From: Dermanyssus gallinae
Lineage: Eukaryota; Arthropoda; Arachnida; Mesostigmata; Dermanyssidae
Direction: 5' to 3'
Length of the DNA stretch: 64,000 nt
NCBI GenBank assembly: GCA_003439945.1
Contig: QVRM01003901.1
Span: forward strand, 930,001 to 994,000
In this document: in pieces, positions 10,573 to 22,377 of the stretch
Layout of the letters: the number at the start of each line of letters is the position of its first letter
How positions within the stretch are numbered: position 1 is the first letter of the stretch
Notes under the pieces: generated by a model
What the model saw: the letters and a program-made list of their open reading frames with translations, nothing else
Told to the model about the DNA's origin: nothing
Databases searched by the model: none
Position numbers and translations under genes: made by a program

Positions 10573-10780
10573 TTTTATAATTAATTTAACAGTTTATAGC
10601 GTTTGATTTGCGGTCTTGTCAGTTATCTGCTTCTATTTTTGAAGAAATCTATGAATGAATAGCAGCATGCTTGTTTTCTTAATTTCGACTATTGTTTTTA
10701 GAGATCATGTGTTGAATTTGGAAATGTGTGCGCTATTGGTGGTTCGTCGTCTTGACTTTTGTTTCTTCGTTTTAGGTCAC
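9904..10780. other. No gene recognised; (AT)n plus T-run at 10521-10578
   Basis: AT-rich DNA. The only structured feature is the (AT)n at 10521-10562 followed by about 16 T residues. Confidence 0.6.
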
Positions 10781-10786
10781 TCTATC

Positions 10787-10794
10787 TATAAATA
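10787..10794 (+). promoter_or_regulatory. TATA box (TATAAATA), candidate core promoter
   Basis: TATAAATA followed by a G+C-richer stretch. About 26 bp downstream an ATG at 10821 opens a 24-codon frame of Ala/Val repeats. The sharp change from AT-rich DNA to trinucleotide-rich, CpG-containing DNA right after the box supports a plus-strand transcription start. No experimental support. Confidence 0.4.
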
Positions 10795-10814
10795 GGAGTG
10801 AGCCCGTAGGCAAC

Positions 10815-12430
10815 GTCATTATGGCTGCTGCTGCTGCTGTTGTTGTCGTTGCTGCTCTCATCAGCATGTTGCACCGTCACTGTTGTTTGCTCTGACTACT
10901 TCACCACAATGTTGATGGCGTCATACGCATCATCATCATCATAAATAGTAGCGGCAGCAGCAGCAGCAACAGCATCGGCGACGTTGTTGCATTGGCCGCT
11001 AGAGTGGTCGCGTGTTAACGTCGATTGTCCCATTGGCGCCACAGCGCTGGCGTTGTTGATGAATGATGATTTTTTTATCCGTGCATGAGTAGTAAGTAGT
11101 AGTAGTTGGCTTGTCCGCCTGACCGTTATTACAGTTGTGTTTTTATTGCTGCTCTCTTTAACCCTGCCCATGTTCCATCCCCCATCCCCGTCCCTTGATT
11201 GCCGCACAGGTTGCAGGTATAACCAGCTCTTATTCTTGATGGTGATGATGATGATGATGATGGTAGTGGGGTCATTGATCTGCCGTCGCCACCACCGCCG
11301 CCGCCGCTGCTGCTGTTACTGTTGCAGTTGCTTCACCAATGTCAGCAGCAACGACAACAACACAGCAGCGGTGGTTTTGCCGTGTAGTAATAGTAGTTAG
11401 TCGTAGTAGTCGTAGGGGCAGTGGCGGATGGGCTGCGGAAAGAAGAAAAGCAACATTGTCGATCGTCGCCCGCCAATAACGACGACGACGACGGCGACGA
11501 CCGGAAAGAAGTCGGAGGCGTGAAGGAAAAGGGAAAGTGAAAACAAGGGGGCGCAAATCAGGGTGGCAGCGGTCGTTGCCCCCCAAGCCACCCCCCTCCG
11601 TCCTCCCCCGTCCTCCCCCCGGGTTCAGCGGCCGATCGACCGATCGACCGCCCGGTCGACCGATCAACCAGCCGCCTGGTTGCTGCTTACAATGACTACT
11701 TCTGCTGTTGCTGCTGCTGCTGCTGCTGCTAGTACAAGTGGTGCTGCCGTCGTCCGTCGCAAAATCTGTCTGCGCGGCCGTTTGTTTGCCTGTTCGTCTG
11801 TCTGTCTGTCTGTCTGTCTGGCTGGCTGGCCTGGCGGTATTTGCACATCTTAATCATCACCATCATCATCATCATCATGTGCAAGCGCTTTCACTTTCCA
11901 ATCATGTCTGCCATTCATTCTGCTTAAGTCTCCTCGTAGCGACGACGGTTCTCATGTGTCGACCACCCCACAAACCAACAGACCGACCGACTACCATAGT
12001 GAGAAGCCAACGAAAACATCAAATAGACAACAACAATTTAAATCGATCGCGCTTGACCGAGCGCCGCTCGGTAACCCCGACGCCACTCAACCACCCATCC
12101 ACCCACCCACTCACTCACTCATACTGACAACAGCTGCAGCAGCAGCAGCAACAACAACAACAGTAGCAGCGGAATGACAATGACGAAAACGACGACGACG
12201 ACAACAACAACAACAACAACAGCCAAGAAGCAAGCAACAGTCAAAAACCAGCTAACGAGAAACTACGCAGCTAAGAGGTGGCTGGCTGGGTCAATGGGTG
12301 GGTGGGTGTCTCGGGTAACTGTATGGGTGGATGGATGGATAGATGGTTGGAAGAATAAGTGGGTTTGTGTGTGTATATGTGTGCTGTGCTGTGCTGTGTG
12401 GGTGGGTGGGTACGAGGGTAGATAGGCAGA
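10815..12430. repeat. Trinucleotide- and tetranucleotide-rich low-complexity region
   Basis: Dense short repeats: (GCT)n at 10823 and 11705, (CAT/GAT)n at 10930, 11240 and 11860, (GCC)n at 11290, (GAC/AAC)n at 12190, (CTGT)n at 11797, CGAT/CGAC units at 11635, (CCCA)n and (ACTC)n at 12090, (GGGT/GGAT)n at 12295 and (GTGCT)n at 12380. Frames are open on both strands because of the repeats, so none is a reliable gene. The composition is that of a long 5' leader or first intron of a developmental gene, which is an inference. Confidence 0.75.
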
Positions 12431-13470
12431 TGCGTTAAACGCGAGAGCTCCGCTTTGCCGACAAGGGCCGAATGCAGCGGCCGGTGTGGTGACGTTTGCG
12501 GCGACCGCAATAATGACAACTTAAATGCGACAGCTCGACGTTAGGTGAAAGTTGGACAAGAAAAGCAAAAGTTTAAAAAACACGTTTCCAATAATACATC
12601 GTAAATACATGCATGCATGCACACGCGTTGATCGAACTAATTTTAGAGACGATAACCTCTGTGTCAGCTCGCAGTTAGATAAATGGCGTCACTTTCAGAC
12701 AGACAATCGGTTGCACACATAAGACAATTCCCTATAAGTAGAACATGCATTTTGCTGATCAATGCAGATATCATATCGTTATTTCCTTGCACATATTAGG
12801 TGAAAAACGTGCATTTATCAGAAACAGAGGAGCCTTCTCCAAAATGACTGCGCTGTTACCCGTTGCATATAATAAGATTGAAATTAGTGTAAGGAATTCG
12901 TTCTTTTCACTACAACCCCATTTAAAAACACACATCCTTTTCCTAAAACGTCTTAACCACAACATGTCAAATGTGTTTACTTAAGCGCGCTCGTGCAAGC
13001 CACTTTGTTCCGAATGACATACCGTAGAGTTTTTAAAAAGATCCAAGCATTTACAAGATACTTTTTTGACTAATTTGGAACTTTCACAATGACTTGAGCA
13101 AGTCATTCATTAGGTCAATGAATCCTGGATTGGCCCATAAGTGTTCGTTGAACTCTTTGGCCTAATGCCGAATACACACTGTCAACAACAACAACAGCAG
13201 TAAACAACAAGAACCGGCAGATCAGCCGATGAGCCAACACTCAGTCGGTCACTCGGTAAATGAAATAGGCAAAGAGATAGAAGAGAAATAGAAGGCAGTC
13301 AATGACCGGGCCGTCCGTCCACGCGTCGGCCACTGTTTCGGCGTGAAGAAACTAGTCTAAAAAGCCTAGTGTCGTCGTTGTCGTCGTCTTTCATCACTCT
13401 CAAGTCAACGCCACGTATGAGAGAAGGGGGGGGGGGGTGGTACTGCACCATCTCGTTTTATTGAGACATC
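12431..13470. other. No gene recognised; poly-G run near 13428
   Basis: Mostly anonymous. A run of 12 or so G residues at about 13427-13438 and a small (CGT)n at 13375-13390 are the only conspicuous features. Confidence 0.55.
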
Positions 13471-13479
13471 TGTGCTCCC

Positions 13480-13640
13480 CGTTTTTTTTCGATCATGGTC
13501 GATTTTAGTCCACTCCGGCATTCACCTTGTTTAAATTGGGAACCATGAATACTAACTTAGGAGTGGCCGGTCTGGGCCTCGAACCCAGGCCTCCCGAATG
13601 CAAGGCAAACGCTTTTGCCACTAAGCCATCTTGCTCGGTA
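13480..13640 (-). mobile_element. tRNA-derived SINE
   Basis: The minus strand reads a tRNA-like head from about 13636 to 13563. It has a D-arm/A-box (TGGCTTAGTGGCAAAAGC), a B-box GGTTCGAGGCC and a perfect T-arm CTGGG-TTCGAGG-CCCAG. The acceptor and anticodon stems do not pair, so it is not a working tRNA. A body of about 70 bp follows, then an A8 run at 13488-13481. Head, body and A-tail are the anatomy of a SINE transcribed by RNA polymerase III. I could not define target duplications. Confidence 0.6.
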
Positions 13641-14299
13641 AATGTATGTATTACATACAAAAAAACTTTTTTTTTTCAAAACACTTATTTATTTGTTAAC
13701 AAATGATTGCCAGCCGGTAATGTGCAGACTAAACTCTTTACATATACTCAGTACACTAAATATAGTCAGTTCTTCCTTAAATTAAACTCCATAAGTATAC
13801 TCAGTACACTAAATATAGTCAAAGTATAGTAGTATACTAAATATAGTCAGTTCCTTCTGGCCTCCCACTCTTGGGAGCGTGTGCAAAACCATTTTTGCGT
13901 TGCCGTTGTAATAATAACAATAAGAAGTGGAACGTTCCTGCATCCTATATATAAGTTCAAACAATAACTGTCCCACCCAACGCACGTTATCGTATCACCC
14001 ATTTGAGGTATTTTTTCAGGATATGAATAACACATATCGTTCGTATCGAGCAGTAAAAACTACTCAATTCTTGCATTATAAAACATTGTCACCAAAGTTT
14101 AGGAACTCCAACAGTGGCAAGCCGCAGGGTCTTATATTCATATAACCGATGCTGGGACTGCAAATACACGTTGCTTGACATTTCAAAAACATCTTAATGG
14201 AATGGTCGCATGTCAATGCTGAAACAAGTGAAGGCCTAGTAAGGCCTCTCTTAAGCTTTAAAAATTGCGGTTAGCTTTCCAAATTTCGTCAAACCTTCG

Positions 14300-14530
14300 T
14301 TATATTTGCTAAGATGCGTCAATAAGACATGGAGTTCTATCGGACGCAAGCTATAATGAGTATTTCGTGGAGGGATGCCCAATACGAAACTCGCCACTTT
14401 ATTATGCGTCATACAATGCACGGCTTTCACCATGCAGTGTGCACAAAAGTTTGCTTTCATATGGTAGACGAGCAGTGTACCTATCGACAGTGTGGAACAA
14501 CTTGCTTAATCTATCATCTACTGTAATGCC
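14300..14530 (+). mobile_element. Family H LINE, 3' tail fragment
   Basis: The frame at 14329-14526 reads WRDAQYETRHFIMRHTMHGFHHAVC, then CTYRQCGTTCLIYHLL. This is the HGFHH-x-x-C plus C-x-x-C-x3-C-x2-YH pattern of the family H C-terminus. Only the last 70 or so residues survive. Confidence 0.6.
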
Positions 14531-14744
14531 GGAATATACACAGAGGCAGATTTATATTTAGCATACACTTAACTTGAGTCATAAATGATCTTTAGTATTC
14601 CCTGTATTTGCTAAGATATACATGCTTCATAAATGCTAGCTAAACGCTAACGTTCATCATATAGCCAAAAACATCTATGATTTAAGTTATCTATACAGTT
14701 TTCTAGAAAAGTCTCTTGCATACTGTTTTTTAAATTCTAGATCA

Positions 14745-14806
14745 TGCTCCGTTCCCTACGGGCTTGAAATCGCCGTGCGGCATATCTTCAATGCACCGAG
14801 GGCCGG
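14745..14806 (-). repeat. Dispersed 60-bp sequence shared with 42904-42964
   Basis: The minus strand matches the plus strand at 42904-42964 over about 60 bp (GGCCCTCGGTGCATTGAAGA... onward) with few differences. Neither copy has an obvious reading frame. A TATAAAAG box lies beside this copy at about 14812. Identity unknown. Confidence 0.55.
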
Positions 14807-15043
14807 AAATGTATAAAAGGGTTAACTATAAGAAGTTTCTTTCTTTCGTTTGTTAAGCTTTTAGTTTTCATTAGGCTAAAATATGTTTACTGGAGCTTAA
14901 GCCTTTTTAGAGCCTAGTTCTCTCTATATTTTTGTGTTTTACGTGTCATACCTTTCTAGGAGGATTATGATTTAACTGAAAGTTACTACTAAACTAAAAA
15001 TAAAGTATAGTTAATTCCCCTTATGCTTGTGGCTATTATTCAC

Positions 15044-15337
15044 CTTGTTTCGAAGATGATGCATCAAGTGTAGAGAAGAGCACGGAAGTATGTCGAACAG
15101 CATGTGCCTTGATCATGAGTGAATCGTCACGAGGAGAAGATGGCAAGAAGAGTGCCGGCAGAGAATTTCCACTGTCCTGTTGTTGGGCTTTGTACGAAGA
15201 ATTAGCGTCCGATTGGGGTGACGAAGCGGGCATTGCATGAAACGCCGATACGGCTGAACCAACTTGTGGACATATACCCACAGGGGCAACGCCCAAACCA
15301 ACAAACGAAGGACCCATTCTCACTCGACATGAGATGT
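15044..15337 (-). CDS. Candidate internal host exon (Ser/Pro/Gln-rich), symmetrical phase 1-1
   Basis: Minus-strand exon of 294 bp bordered by a strong acceptor (tttatgtcattacag at 15352-15338) and a donor CAAG|GTGAAT at 15043. Both borders are phase 1 and the length is a multiple of three, so it can be included or skipped without a frameshift. It encodes about 98 residues including GPSFVGLGVAPVGICPQ, SAVSAFHAMPASSPQSDANS and SLPALFLPSSPRDDS: a disordered-looking segment as found in transcription factors or adaptors. I do not recognise the gene. Confidence 0.45.
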
Positions 15338-17033
15338 CTGTAATGACATAAATTGACGTTGACATTATTATTTTGTATTAGCAACACTTTTGTATATTCA
15401 GCTAATTTACTATATTATCGTTAGTTACAGAAATGAAGCTCTGCTGCTTCAGTGGAGCTGCCAGTAGCTCACTGACGCGTGACCGATGCTTGCATTCCGT
15501 CTGCCCTGATTAGGCTAGAGCCTGGCTGTCTAAGCCTTGACATATCGCCCCTAAAAACGTCGACTGCACCTTTGGAGATACGGCAGTTGCATTTAATCTT
15601 GCCGCACTTTTATTTGCATGAGGTCCTTTCGTTTTGCCTGCGAAGCTAGACGTAGCCGTATGACAATTGACAGCCTATGATGCAATTCTGCAAATTCAAA
15701 TGACTTTGAGTCTCCGGTTAAAGACTTAAGAATTGTTAGCAACACGCAGGATTCGCTTATGTGTAAGAGAGCCATAATCTCCTAACGTTTCCAGTATAAC
15801 GGGCCCAACTTGTAAGGATAATGAATTTCTGAGTATATCCTGCACATGTTAGGCTCGGCTAACTTGGTGGACTACGCCGACCGTCGAAACGGCTAGCGAG
15901 TCGGCAGCGTTTGCATCTCACGGAAACATGCGACGTCGCTCAAAGGGGTTCAGGGTGAGTCCATCACATACACATGTGAAATCGGAAATCGGGCAGTTTT
16001 CAACGCCGACTGATGAGCTCGACCGCCCGCACTCGAGACGCATGAGGGAGGGGCCGATAAGCTAAGGACACTACATGATCTTCGCATTGACATGTATGCC
16101 GTAAAACAAAGCCGGCACCCAATCTAAGACCAGCATCATCTAACACAGACATGGTGATATAAATAACACTAATAATAATATGCCATTATTGGAGATATTT
16201 TCTAGTATAATAGCAGGAAATACATGCGAATATAACAGCAATATACTACAATAGCAATATATAACAACATCGAAACAGCAAAGCTGTATCGTTCTTACCG
16301 ATTGCTTTATTTTTCCGTTACGTTTTTAGGCGCAGATAACAGGCTACGGGTAACAACACCAATACTACAATTAAGCAAACATTGGTACTAGCTGTACTAA
16401 TTTAGAAAGATTTTTAACTTAAAACTAGCAATACAATAGAGACCCTGATGGACTGTCTAGCTGCACAAGACGCTACCTAACTCAAGATAGTAGATAGAGT
16501 TACAATTGCACTATAGGTTCCACGCATAATGATATGAAAAACGTATAGTACTCGCTAAAAGACCATGCGTCTTGTTACGTCATTTCTGCACGCAGCGCGT
16601 TTACAGATGTATTTACGCCGTCAAATTGACAATCATTAGTAGACTGCTTGAAAAGTAGAAGCGTATGTCAACAGTCGGTGTTTAACAGGTGACGGTTTAA
16701 AATCTTGTTCTGAGAGCTGTCTGTAATAAAATCCCTTGCCGATTGAGTGTATAGCTGAGTCTACAATAGGTTACGTTTTCCATTAGTGCGTGATCATCTT
16801 ACGCTCATGAAATCGCTCTTTACAGGACAGAACTGGTCGATTTCCTCTCAAACGATAGGATTATTTTGCCTGCACAAACGCATGCCAATCTGTAGTGTGG
16901 CCAGATGCCTATTTGCACCGCGAATAGAGCAGTGTTTTCTCAGCACTTTATTATCACTATTATTATTAATTGCAAAAAAAGCACACCCATTTGCACTGTT
17001 GTGAAAATAATGGTCTATCTAGGAATGCGTAAA

Positions 17034-17034
<1 letters not shown>
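15338..17034. other. No gene recognised
   Basis: Anonymous sequence, moderately AT-rich, without supported coding frames or transposon motifs. Confidence 0.5.

Positions 17035-17065
<31 letters not shown>
17035..17065. repeat. (AT)n microsatellite
   Basis: About 15 AT units. Confidence 0.95.
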
Positions 17066-17067
<2 letters not shown>

Positions 17068-17258
17068 GTGAAACCTATGACGTGAATGGCGGGTCACAGG
17101 GTTGCAGTAGGTGTGCCAGTTCTGCGTGACCATTGCTGGTAATTCGAAAAAGCTTCCGTGAATAGCTTAAACTTTATTTATAAAATTCATTGAACTGATG
17201 AAACAGTGGAGAACAGCGAGTGAACCAGCCGACCTAACATCCCGGAAGCAACCTTTGG

Positions 17259-17259
<1 letters not shown>

Positions 17260-17292
<33 letters not shown>
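17260..17292. repeat. (AT)n microsatellite
   Basis: About 16 AT units. Confidence 0.95.
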
Positions 17293-17294
<2 letters not shown>

Positions 17295-17407
17295 CAAGCA
17301 AGAAACGCCATACAAACCCATATACAGTGGTAGAAATACTACAGATTTCTTATAGTGATCAAGCAGTGACCCTAAACACTGTGTATACGTGATACTGTCG
17401 ATTCCGC

Positions 17408-17562
17408 GATGGACGTGAATAGACCGAAGATTACCCCCATTTGGGAAGGCCTTCGACGTCATTCACAAAGGAAAAACATGAAATTTAGTGTGGAAAAACG
17501 TAGTATCGTACTCAACGATCGCCGAGTCACTATCAGGGATATAGCTGAAGAGTTAGAGATAT
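17408..17562 (+). pseudogene. mariner/Tc1-like transposase N-terminal fragment
   Basis: Reads KFSVEKRSIVLNDRRVTIRDIAEELEI, typical of the helix-turn-helix region of mariner transposases (DRRLT-x-x-EIA-like). It ends exactly where the R4-like element begins. It appears to be a different family from the mariners at 45.4 and 55.2 kb. No terminal repeats were found. Confidence 0.5.
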
Positions 17563-17577
17563 TGTAACGGTGGTTGT

Positions 17578-18780
17578 ATGCGCCTGTCAGACGTGATTGC
17601 CATTTCGCACCCTCGCACCTCTACTTCTAAACCATTTAAAAATGACACCGTGCGCCAGTCCATTATTAAACTCTCCGAAGGTGATGTTTCTGGTGCCGCC
17701 AGACTTACTGTATCCACAGATACTTTAACGCCGGGCATCGACCGTATAGAGGCCTTGCGAGAGCAACACCCATTAGCTCCCGAGGACCTAGAATGGCCGA
17801 CACTGACCAGATCCCCTCTGCCATTCGTCACATCAAAGGAAGATATCCAGGCGGCGATTAAGAGCTTCTCCAAGAGCTCTGCCGCAGGGTTAGACTTTAT
17901 GAGACCCCGGTTGTTAATGTACCTTCTTTCCCCGTCCCTCGAAGGCGTCGCCGCCAGCTTACTCTCCGCGTTGGCAAAGATTGTAGACATCCTTCTTTGG
18001 GGCAGCCCTCCTCCTTGCCTCCGGCCCTTGATATTTGGCGCAAGACTATTTGCCCTTCAGAAAAAGGACGGTTCGGTACGTCCTATTGCGTGTTCGTCTG
18101 CGCTACGCAGGCTCGCCGCGAAGATCGGATGCAACCACAACAAAGACGCCATTTCTCACGCAACCGGTGCACACCAATTGGGATTCGCGACGCCGGCCGG
18201 AACCGAAGTAGCCATTCACGCCGCCCGCGCCTTTCTCGACTCACGCGAACCTCCAGGGGTCTTTGTAAAGCTCGATTTTAAAAACGCTTTTAACTGTATA
18301 CGACGCGATCACTTGATGAAGGCCGTCGCATCCCACGCTCCTCATCTATTAAACTACGTCGAACTGGCATATCGGCACCCTTCCCATTTTGTCTTGCCTG
18401 AACATGTGATTTCGTCCGCCACTGGACTGCAGCAGGGAGACCCCTTAGCACCACCTCTGTTTTGTCTGGGCATCAAGGATCTGGTGGATTCTTTCAGGAG
18501 CCCGCTGAACCTCTGGTATCTTGACGATGGTTTATTAGGAGGAAACGTTTGCACAGTAGCCGAAGATATTCAACGGGTCCTGGATTTCAGTGTTACATCC
18601 GGGCTGGAGCTAAATCCGGCCAAATGCGAGATATGCCTCTTTGGCCCTACCCTTGAGGCCCCCGAAATACAGTCACTCCAAAACCTTCTGCCTGGCTGCA
18701 AGCTAACCGTCAAGGACGATCTGGAGCTACTGGGTGTGCCAATTTGCCCCGAGGGGCTCCCAGCAGCAATCGAGCGTTGA
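17578..18780 (+). pseudogene. R4-like reverse transcriptase domain
   Basis: 400 codons to a TGA at 18778-18780. RT boxes: FALQKKDGSVRPIAC, FVKLDFKNAFNCIRRD (motif A), TGLQQGDPLAPPLFCLGI and LWYLDDGLLGG (YLDD). The frame is also open upstream of the ATG at 17578, so that ATG is not the real start. The same frame continues after the stop, so the TGA is a single nonsense mutation in an otherwise readable region. Confidence 0.75.
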
Positions 18781-18783
18781 AGA

Positions 18784-19203
18784 TTGAAACTGGAAAACGC
18801 CGCCGCTCGCCTTCCTCTTCTGGGAGCTCATCGGGGACTTTTCTTACTCAAGTCCTCCTTTTCGTCCTCAAGACTAATCCACCTCCTTCGAGGGGCCGAT
18901 TTATCAAATCGATCCGACGAGTTGCAAAGGCTCAACGACTTGACACTGTCCACCCTGGAGTCCTTTCTGAATACATCTCTACCGCCTAGCGCGCGAGAAC
19001 AGGCATTGCTACCCGTTTCAAAAGGGGGCCTCGGGGTACCAAATTTACTGACCCTGGCCGGGCCTGCTATAGTCTCGTCAATGCTAAGCGCGCAAAACAG
19101 GGCAACCCCTCTTTTAGATTCAGCGGGAGTCGACCAGTTTAGAAACCGCTTAGCCCATCTTCAAGAGAACCTTGAGGCGCGCTGTGGGGGTAGGCCAGCG
19201 TGA
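18784..19203 (+). pseudogene. R4-like thumb/connection region
   Basis: Same frame as 17578-18780 after its nonsense codon. Contains LLPVSKGGLGVPNLLTLAGPA, equivalent to LPLTEGGLGLRSVAELASLC in the copy at 258-2291. Ends at TGA 19201-19203 where a frameshift has occurred. Confidence 0.65.
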
Positions 19204-19399
19204 CTGGAGTTCCCCTCTGCACGACGAGGTACAATGACGTCTCTTTAACGAAGCTGCCGACGACGCAGCCAGAGCTCGCTTAAACGCCGTATCCGCCAAG
19301 GATTCAGGGGCCTGGTTACACGCGCTTCCCAGTGCCCCCATAGGTACCCTTCTTGATAACGAGTCGATTCGCATAGCAGTAGGCTTACGACTAAGGGCA

Positions 19400-19876
19400 G
19401 ATATAGTTAGCCCTCATCGGTGCCAATGTGGTCACCCCGTCGATAAACTAGGACATCACGGACTATCGTGCATTATTAGTGCAGGGCGACGCTCGAGACA
19501 TGCCGCTATTAATGAGACCTTTAGCAGAGCCCTTAGGTCGTGCGGTCGTCCGTGCATTCTTGAACCCCCAGGTCTCTGCGCGGAGGACGGCAAACGTCCA
19601 GATGGTATGACACTCACACCATTCGAGCGAGGCAAAATGCTAGTTTGGGATGCAACCGTTACCGACTCCTTAGCTCCTTCTATGGTCGGTGGCGGCGCAT
19701 CCGAAGCTGGTTATGCAGCCCACCTTGCGGAGACTAACAAGTTGAGAAAATACTCATCAATCGGCTATCCCCATGAATTTTGCCCTCTCGCGTTTGAAAC
19801 CCTAGGTGCCCCTGGCGTTCGGACCAAGCAGCTGAAGAAGCAAAGTTGGGACCTTGTTAAACCTGTCATCCGGTGA
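19400..19876 (+). pseudogene. R4-like Cys/His finger and endonuclease domain
   Basis: In shifted frames: HRCQCGHPVDKLGHHGLSC (finger), KRPDGMTLTPFERGKMLVWDATV (endonuclease core, Asp intact) and SIGYPHEFCPLAFETLG. The frame 19607-19876 is open. The last 40 residues are read in another frame up to about 19998. This is the domain that would cut the target DNA. Confidence 0.65.
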
Positions 19877-19998
19877 TAACAGGTCATCGTCCTTTTTTAA
19901 ACAACGCCTGGATCTTGACATACAACGTGGAAACGCTGCCTCCGTTCGGGGCACACTCCTGAAGTGGTCTCGACCTGGCCTCATCGAAACGGACACGT

Positions 19999-22375
19999 GA
20001 CAGTCACAATGCGCATTGGCTTAGCTAGTTGATGTGTGTAACATATACCTAATGTATTATACGGAAAATAAACATTATTATATAGCTGTATGTATGCATT
20101 CACGGTGGTTGTTACGCTAAGTTGACTGGGGAGTGTAGACTCCGCCGGTCGGCTACTACAAGGCGAGGGTCTCGGAAACAATGAATGACAAGACACGAGG
20201 CACGCCTAGCGCATAACGCAGCCAGGCGAATAATGGACTCATAGGCCATGCTTCCTCGGTTTATTTCCTCAAGGGCCGCCGTAGCGTTCGTAAGTAGTAA
20301 TAATGTTAAACGATGGAATCGAATCGTCTCGAGCATTCGACATCGAACGTTTTACTTGTCCTCTTCGCTGATTGGTCGGTTCAGACTACGCATTATCACA
20401 GTGTGCGTTGTCTTCGGCGGTGACGCCGCCGTAGGTCAGGTACGTAAATCTGATGGTGGTGCTGCTGCTGATGTAATGTTATGGTTGTGGCGCAACAGGT
20501 CGGCGGTGGTGCACGTGCCCTATTGTCACCAGCACGCAGATCCCTATTAGCGGTCTTCGTGATCGTTGCGGTGCACGTTGGATTGGATGCTCGGTCGACT
20601 TGCTAGCGCCGTCGGATATCGACGGCGTAGTAGTTGGCTGTTCTGTTGCTACGTTGTCTCTAACTTCCTCACAATACCTTATAGGACAGTTGCAATCGTC
20701 TTTATTGCTATTTTATGCGTTAGAAGACTGGCAGCCAAACTCATTCCAAAAATGTTGGATTTTCAATAAATGAATGCCGGTCGATAAATGTCTGAACTAA
20801 ACCTCCAGGTGTTAGCAGAAGACCTAAATTGCGTCAGAGAGCGATTACGGGACACCACTTATTAAATTTTCAACGTTTCAATGGTTACATAAATTGAAAG
20901 TTTTCAATCACGGTCAGAATCCATACTACAACCGCACTGTATATTTTACACACATTTACTTACGATCTTGGTACAATATCGATGCCGGTACGCTTTGTGA
21001 AATGAGTACCGTAAGTTGTTTTTCCCGTGTTGGCTCATATATCGATTGACCTCAACCATTTTATTTTCATTGCAGCGCTGGACATAAGTAAACATTTATG
21101 TTAGTGCTGCCTGGTGCTTAAAAAAAACCTGGACTATAAGTTCCATCTCATGTCCTGCGAAGAAGGCAAATAATGTAATTACCAATGACGATGAAGAAGT
21201 CCATTTAAAAATATAATTTATACGTTATGCAGAATTTATATTTTCACAAGTTTAAACACATCCTGCATCTTTCGAGAATAGATCGCAACAAAACACGTAG
21301 TACTTTTCACGAAAGACGAGTGTGGCATCACACCCGTGTGTAATGCCTCGCTCGCCGTATGTAACACGCCAGGCCTTACAATGAAAAAATAGTTGTTTGA
21401 CTTGGACTGTTTGAGAGCGAGTCTAGCGCAATACGCTTAGGCTATTTTACGCTAAGCTAAAAGTGGAGATCAAAATCGTTTTTCTGATGAATGTTTTCCA
21501 GATTGGTAGCACGAAAAAAAGGAAATAATTGGGTATCAACGATGTTGTGGACTACTTTAGAGTTCTAGATGCCGGTAGGAGGATGCACCAAGCGCTTTTA
21601 ACGCGAACAACAATACATCGGCTTAGTCGTACAATTATGCAAACTACTACAACTTGTTGAAAGCATATTCGAAGCACGATCATATACATTAAATGCTCCA
21701 TCTTGCATCATAAGTGCCATTCAAGATAGACCCCATATGGTTATCGGCACTGAGCTACGGTTATATATAAAGAATTATTGCTACGGCTATATATAAATAA
21801 TAATTGCTGCTGCAGAGATGGAGCCTTGCGCATTTTACCGACATCTATTCCAAGCAACCACTGAAGAGAATGTTTCACTTGGCGGAACGGTAAAATGCCC
21901 TGTTACTTTGCTTGCGGGAAACAATCAGTAAACTAAGAAGTTATGTCCCTCGAGGGAGGTCCTCCCTTTGTCAACAATGGACTGGCTACTGACGAACCGA
22001 GATGTAGAATCTCATGCTGGTTCTGATCTTACGTACTTTTCCGTTAATTTAAAGCTACAATATTGCACTTGCTTTTTTCCGTGTATGTCTTCACGGGTTG
22101 ACTGGTTCCTCTCTCAAATATTGAATGCATGTGAGAAAGTACAGCTGTATGTGTTGACATGCACGATGTGATATTTATGAAAGTGAAGTCATCCAGCAGA
22201 GGACAAATGGTTTCATCTCATCAAGTAAAAGCATTACTGTCATTCCATGCCTGCTTCATGTTGAAATGTTCAATTCGTTGTTGTTCTTCAGCAAGGATAT
22301 TAATATTAGTATTATGCAAGTCAATTGTGTAATCGGACTACCGATCTACGCTCATAGTTAAAAATAGCACCAGAT
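19999..22375. other. No gene recognised; inverted CCAAT motif at about 20363
   Basis: Contains short frames without motifs. GATTGGTCGG at about 20360-20369 resembles an inverted CCAAT box and precedes moderately GC-rich DNA (20400-20620). No exon could be supported. Confidence 0.45.
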
Positions 22376-22377
22376 AG

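Larger units (their letters stand above)
17563..19998 (+). mobile_element. R4/Dong-like non-LTR retrotransposon, second copy, 5'-truncated
   Basis: One polyprotein broken by TGA at 18778, a frameshift between 19203 and about 19400, and another near 19870. Domain order: an N-terminal linker, RT, thumb, Cys/His finger, restriction-like endonuclease, then a basic tail (QRLDLDIQRGNAASV, ending about 19998). Unlike the 0.3-kb copies it is not flanked by ATT repeats; its 5' end joins a mariner remnant. Amino-acid similarity to the 258-2291 copy is evident throughout. Confidence 0.75.

Noticed and set aside
11137..12177. Several 60-140 codon frames in the triplet-repeat region as genes
   Set aside because: They are open on both strands and in several frames because of repeats, and begin with non-ATG or arbitrary starts.
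13563..13636. A functional tRNA gene on the minus strand
   Set aside because: A- and B-boxes and the T-arm are good, but the acceptor and anticodon stems do not pair and a SINE-like body and A-tail follow.
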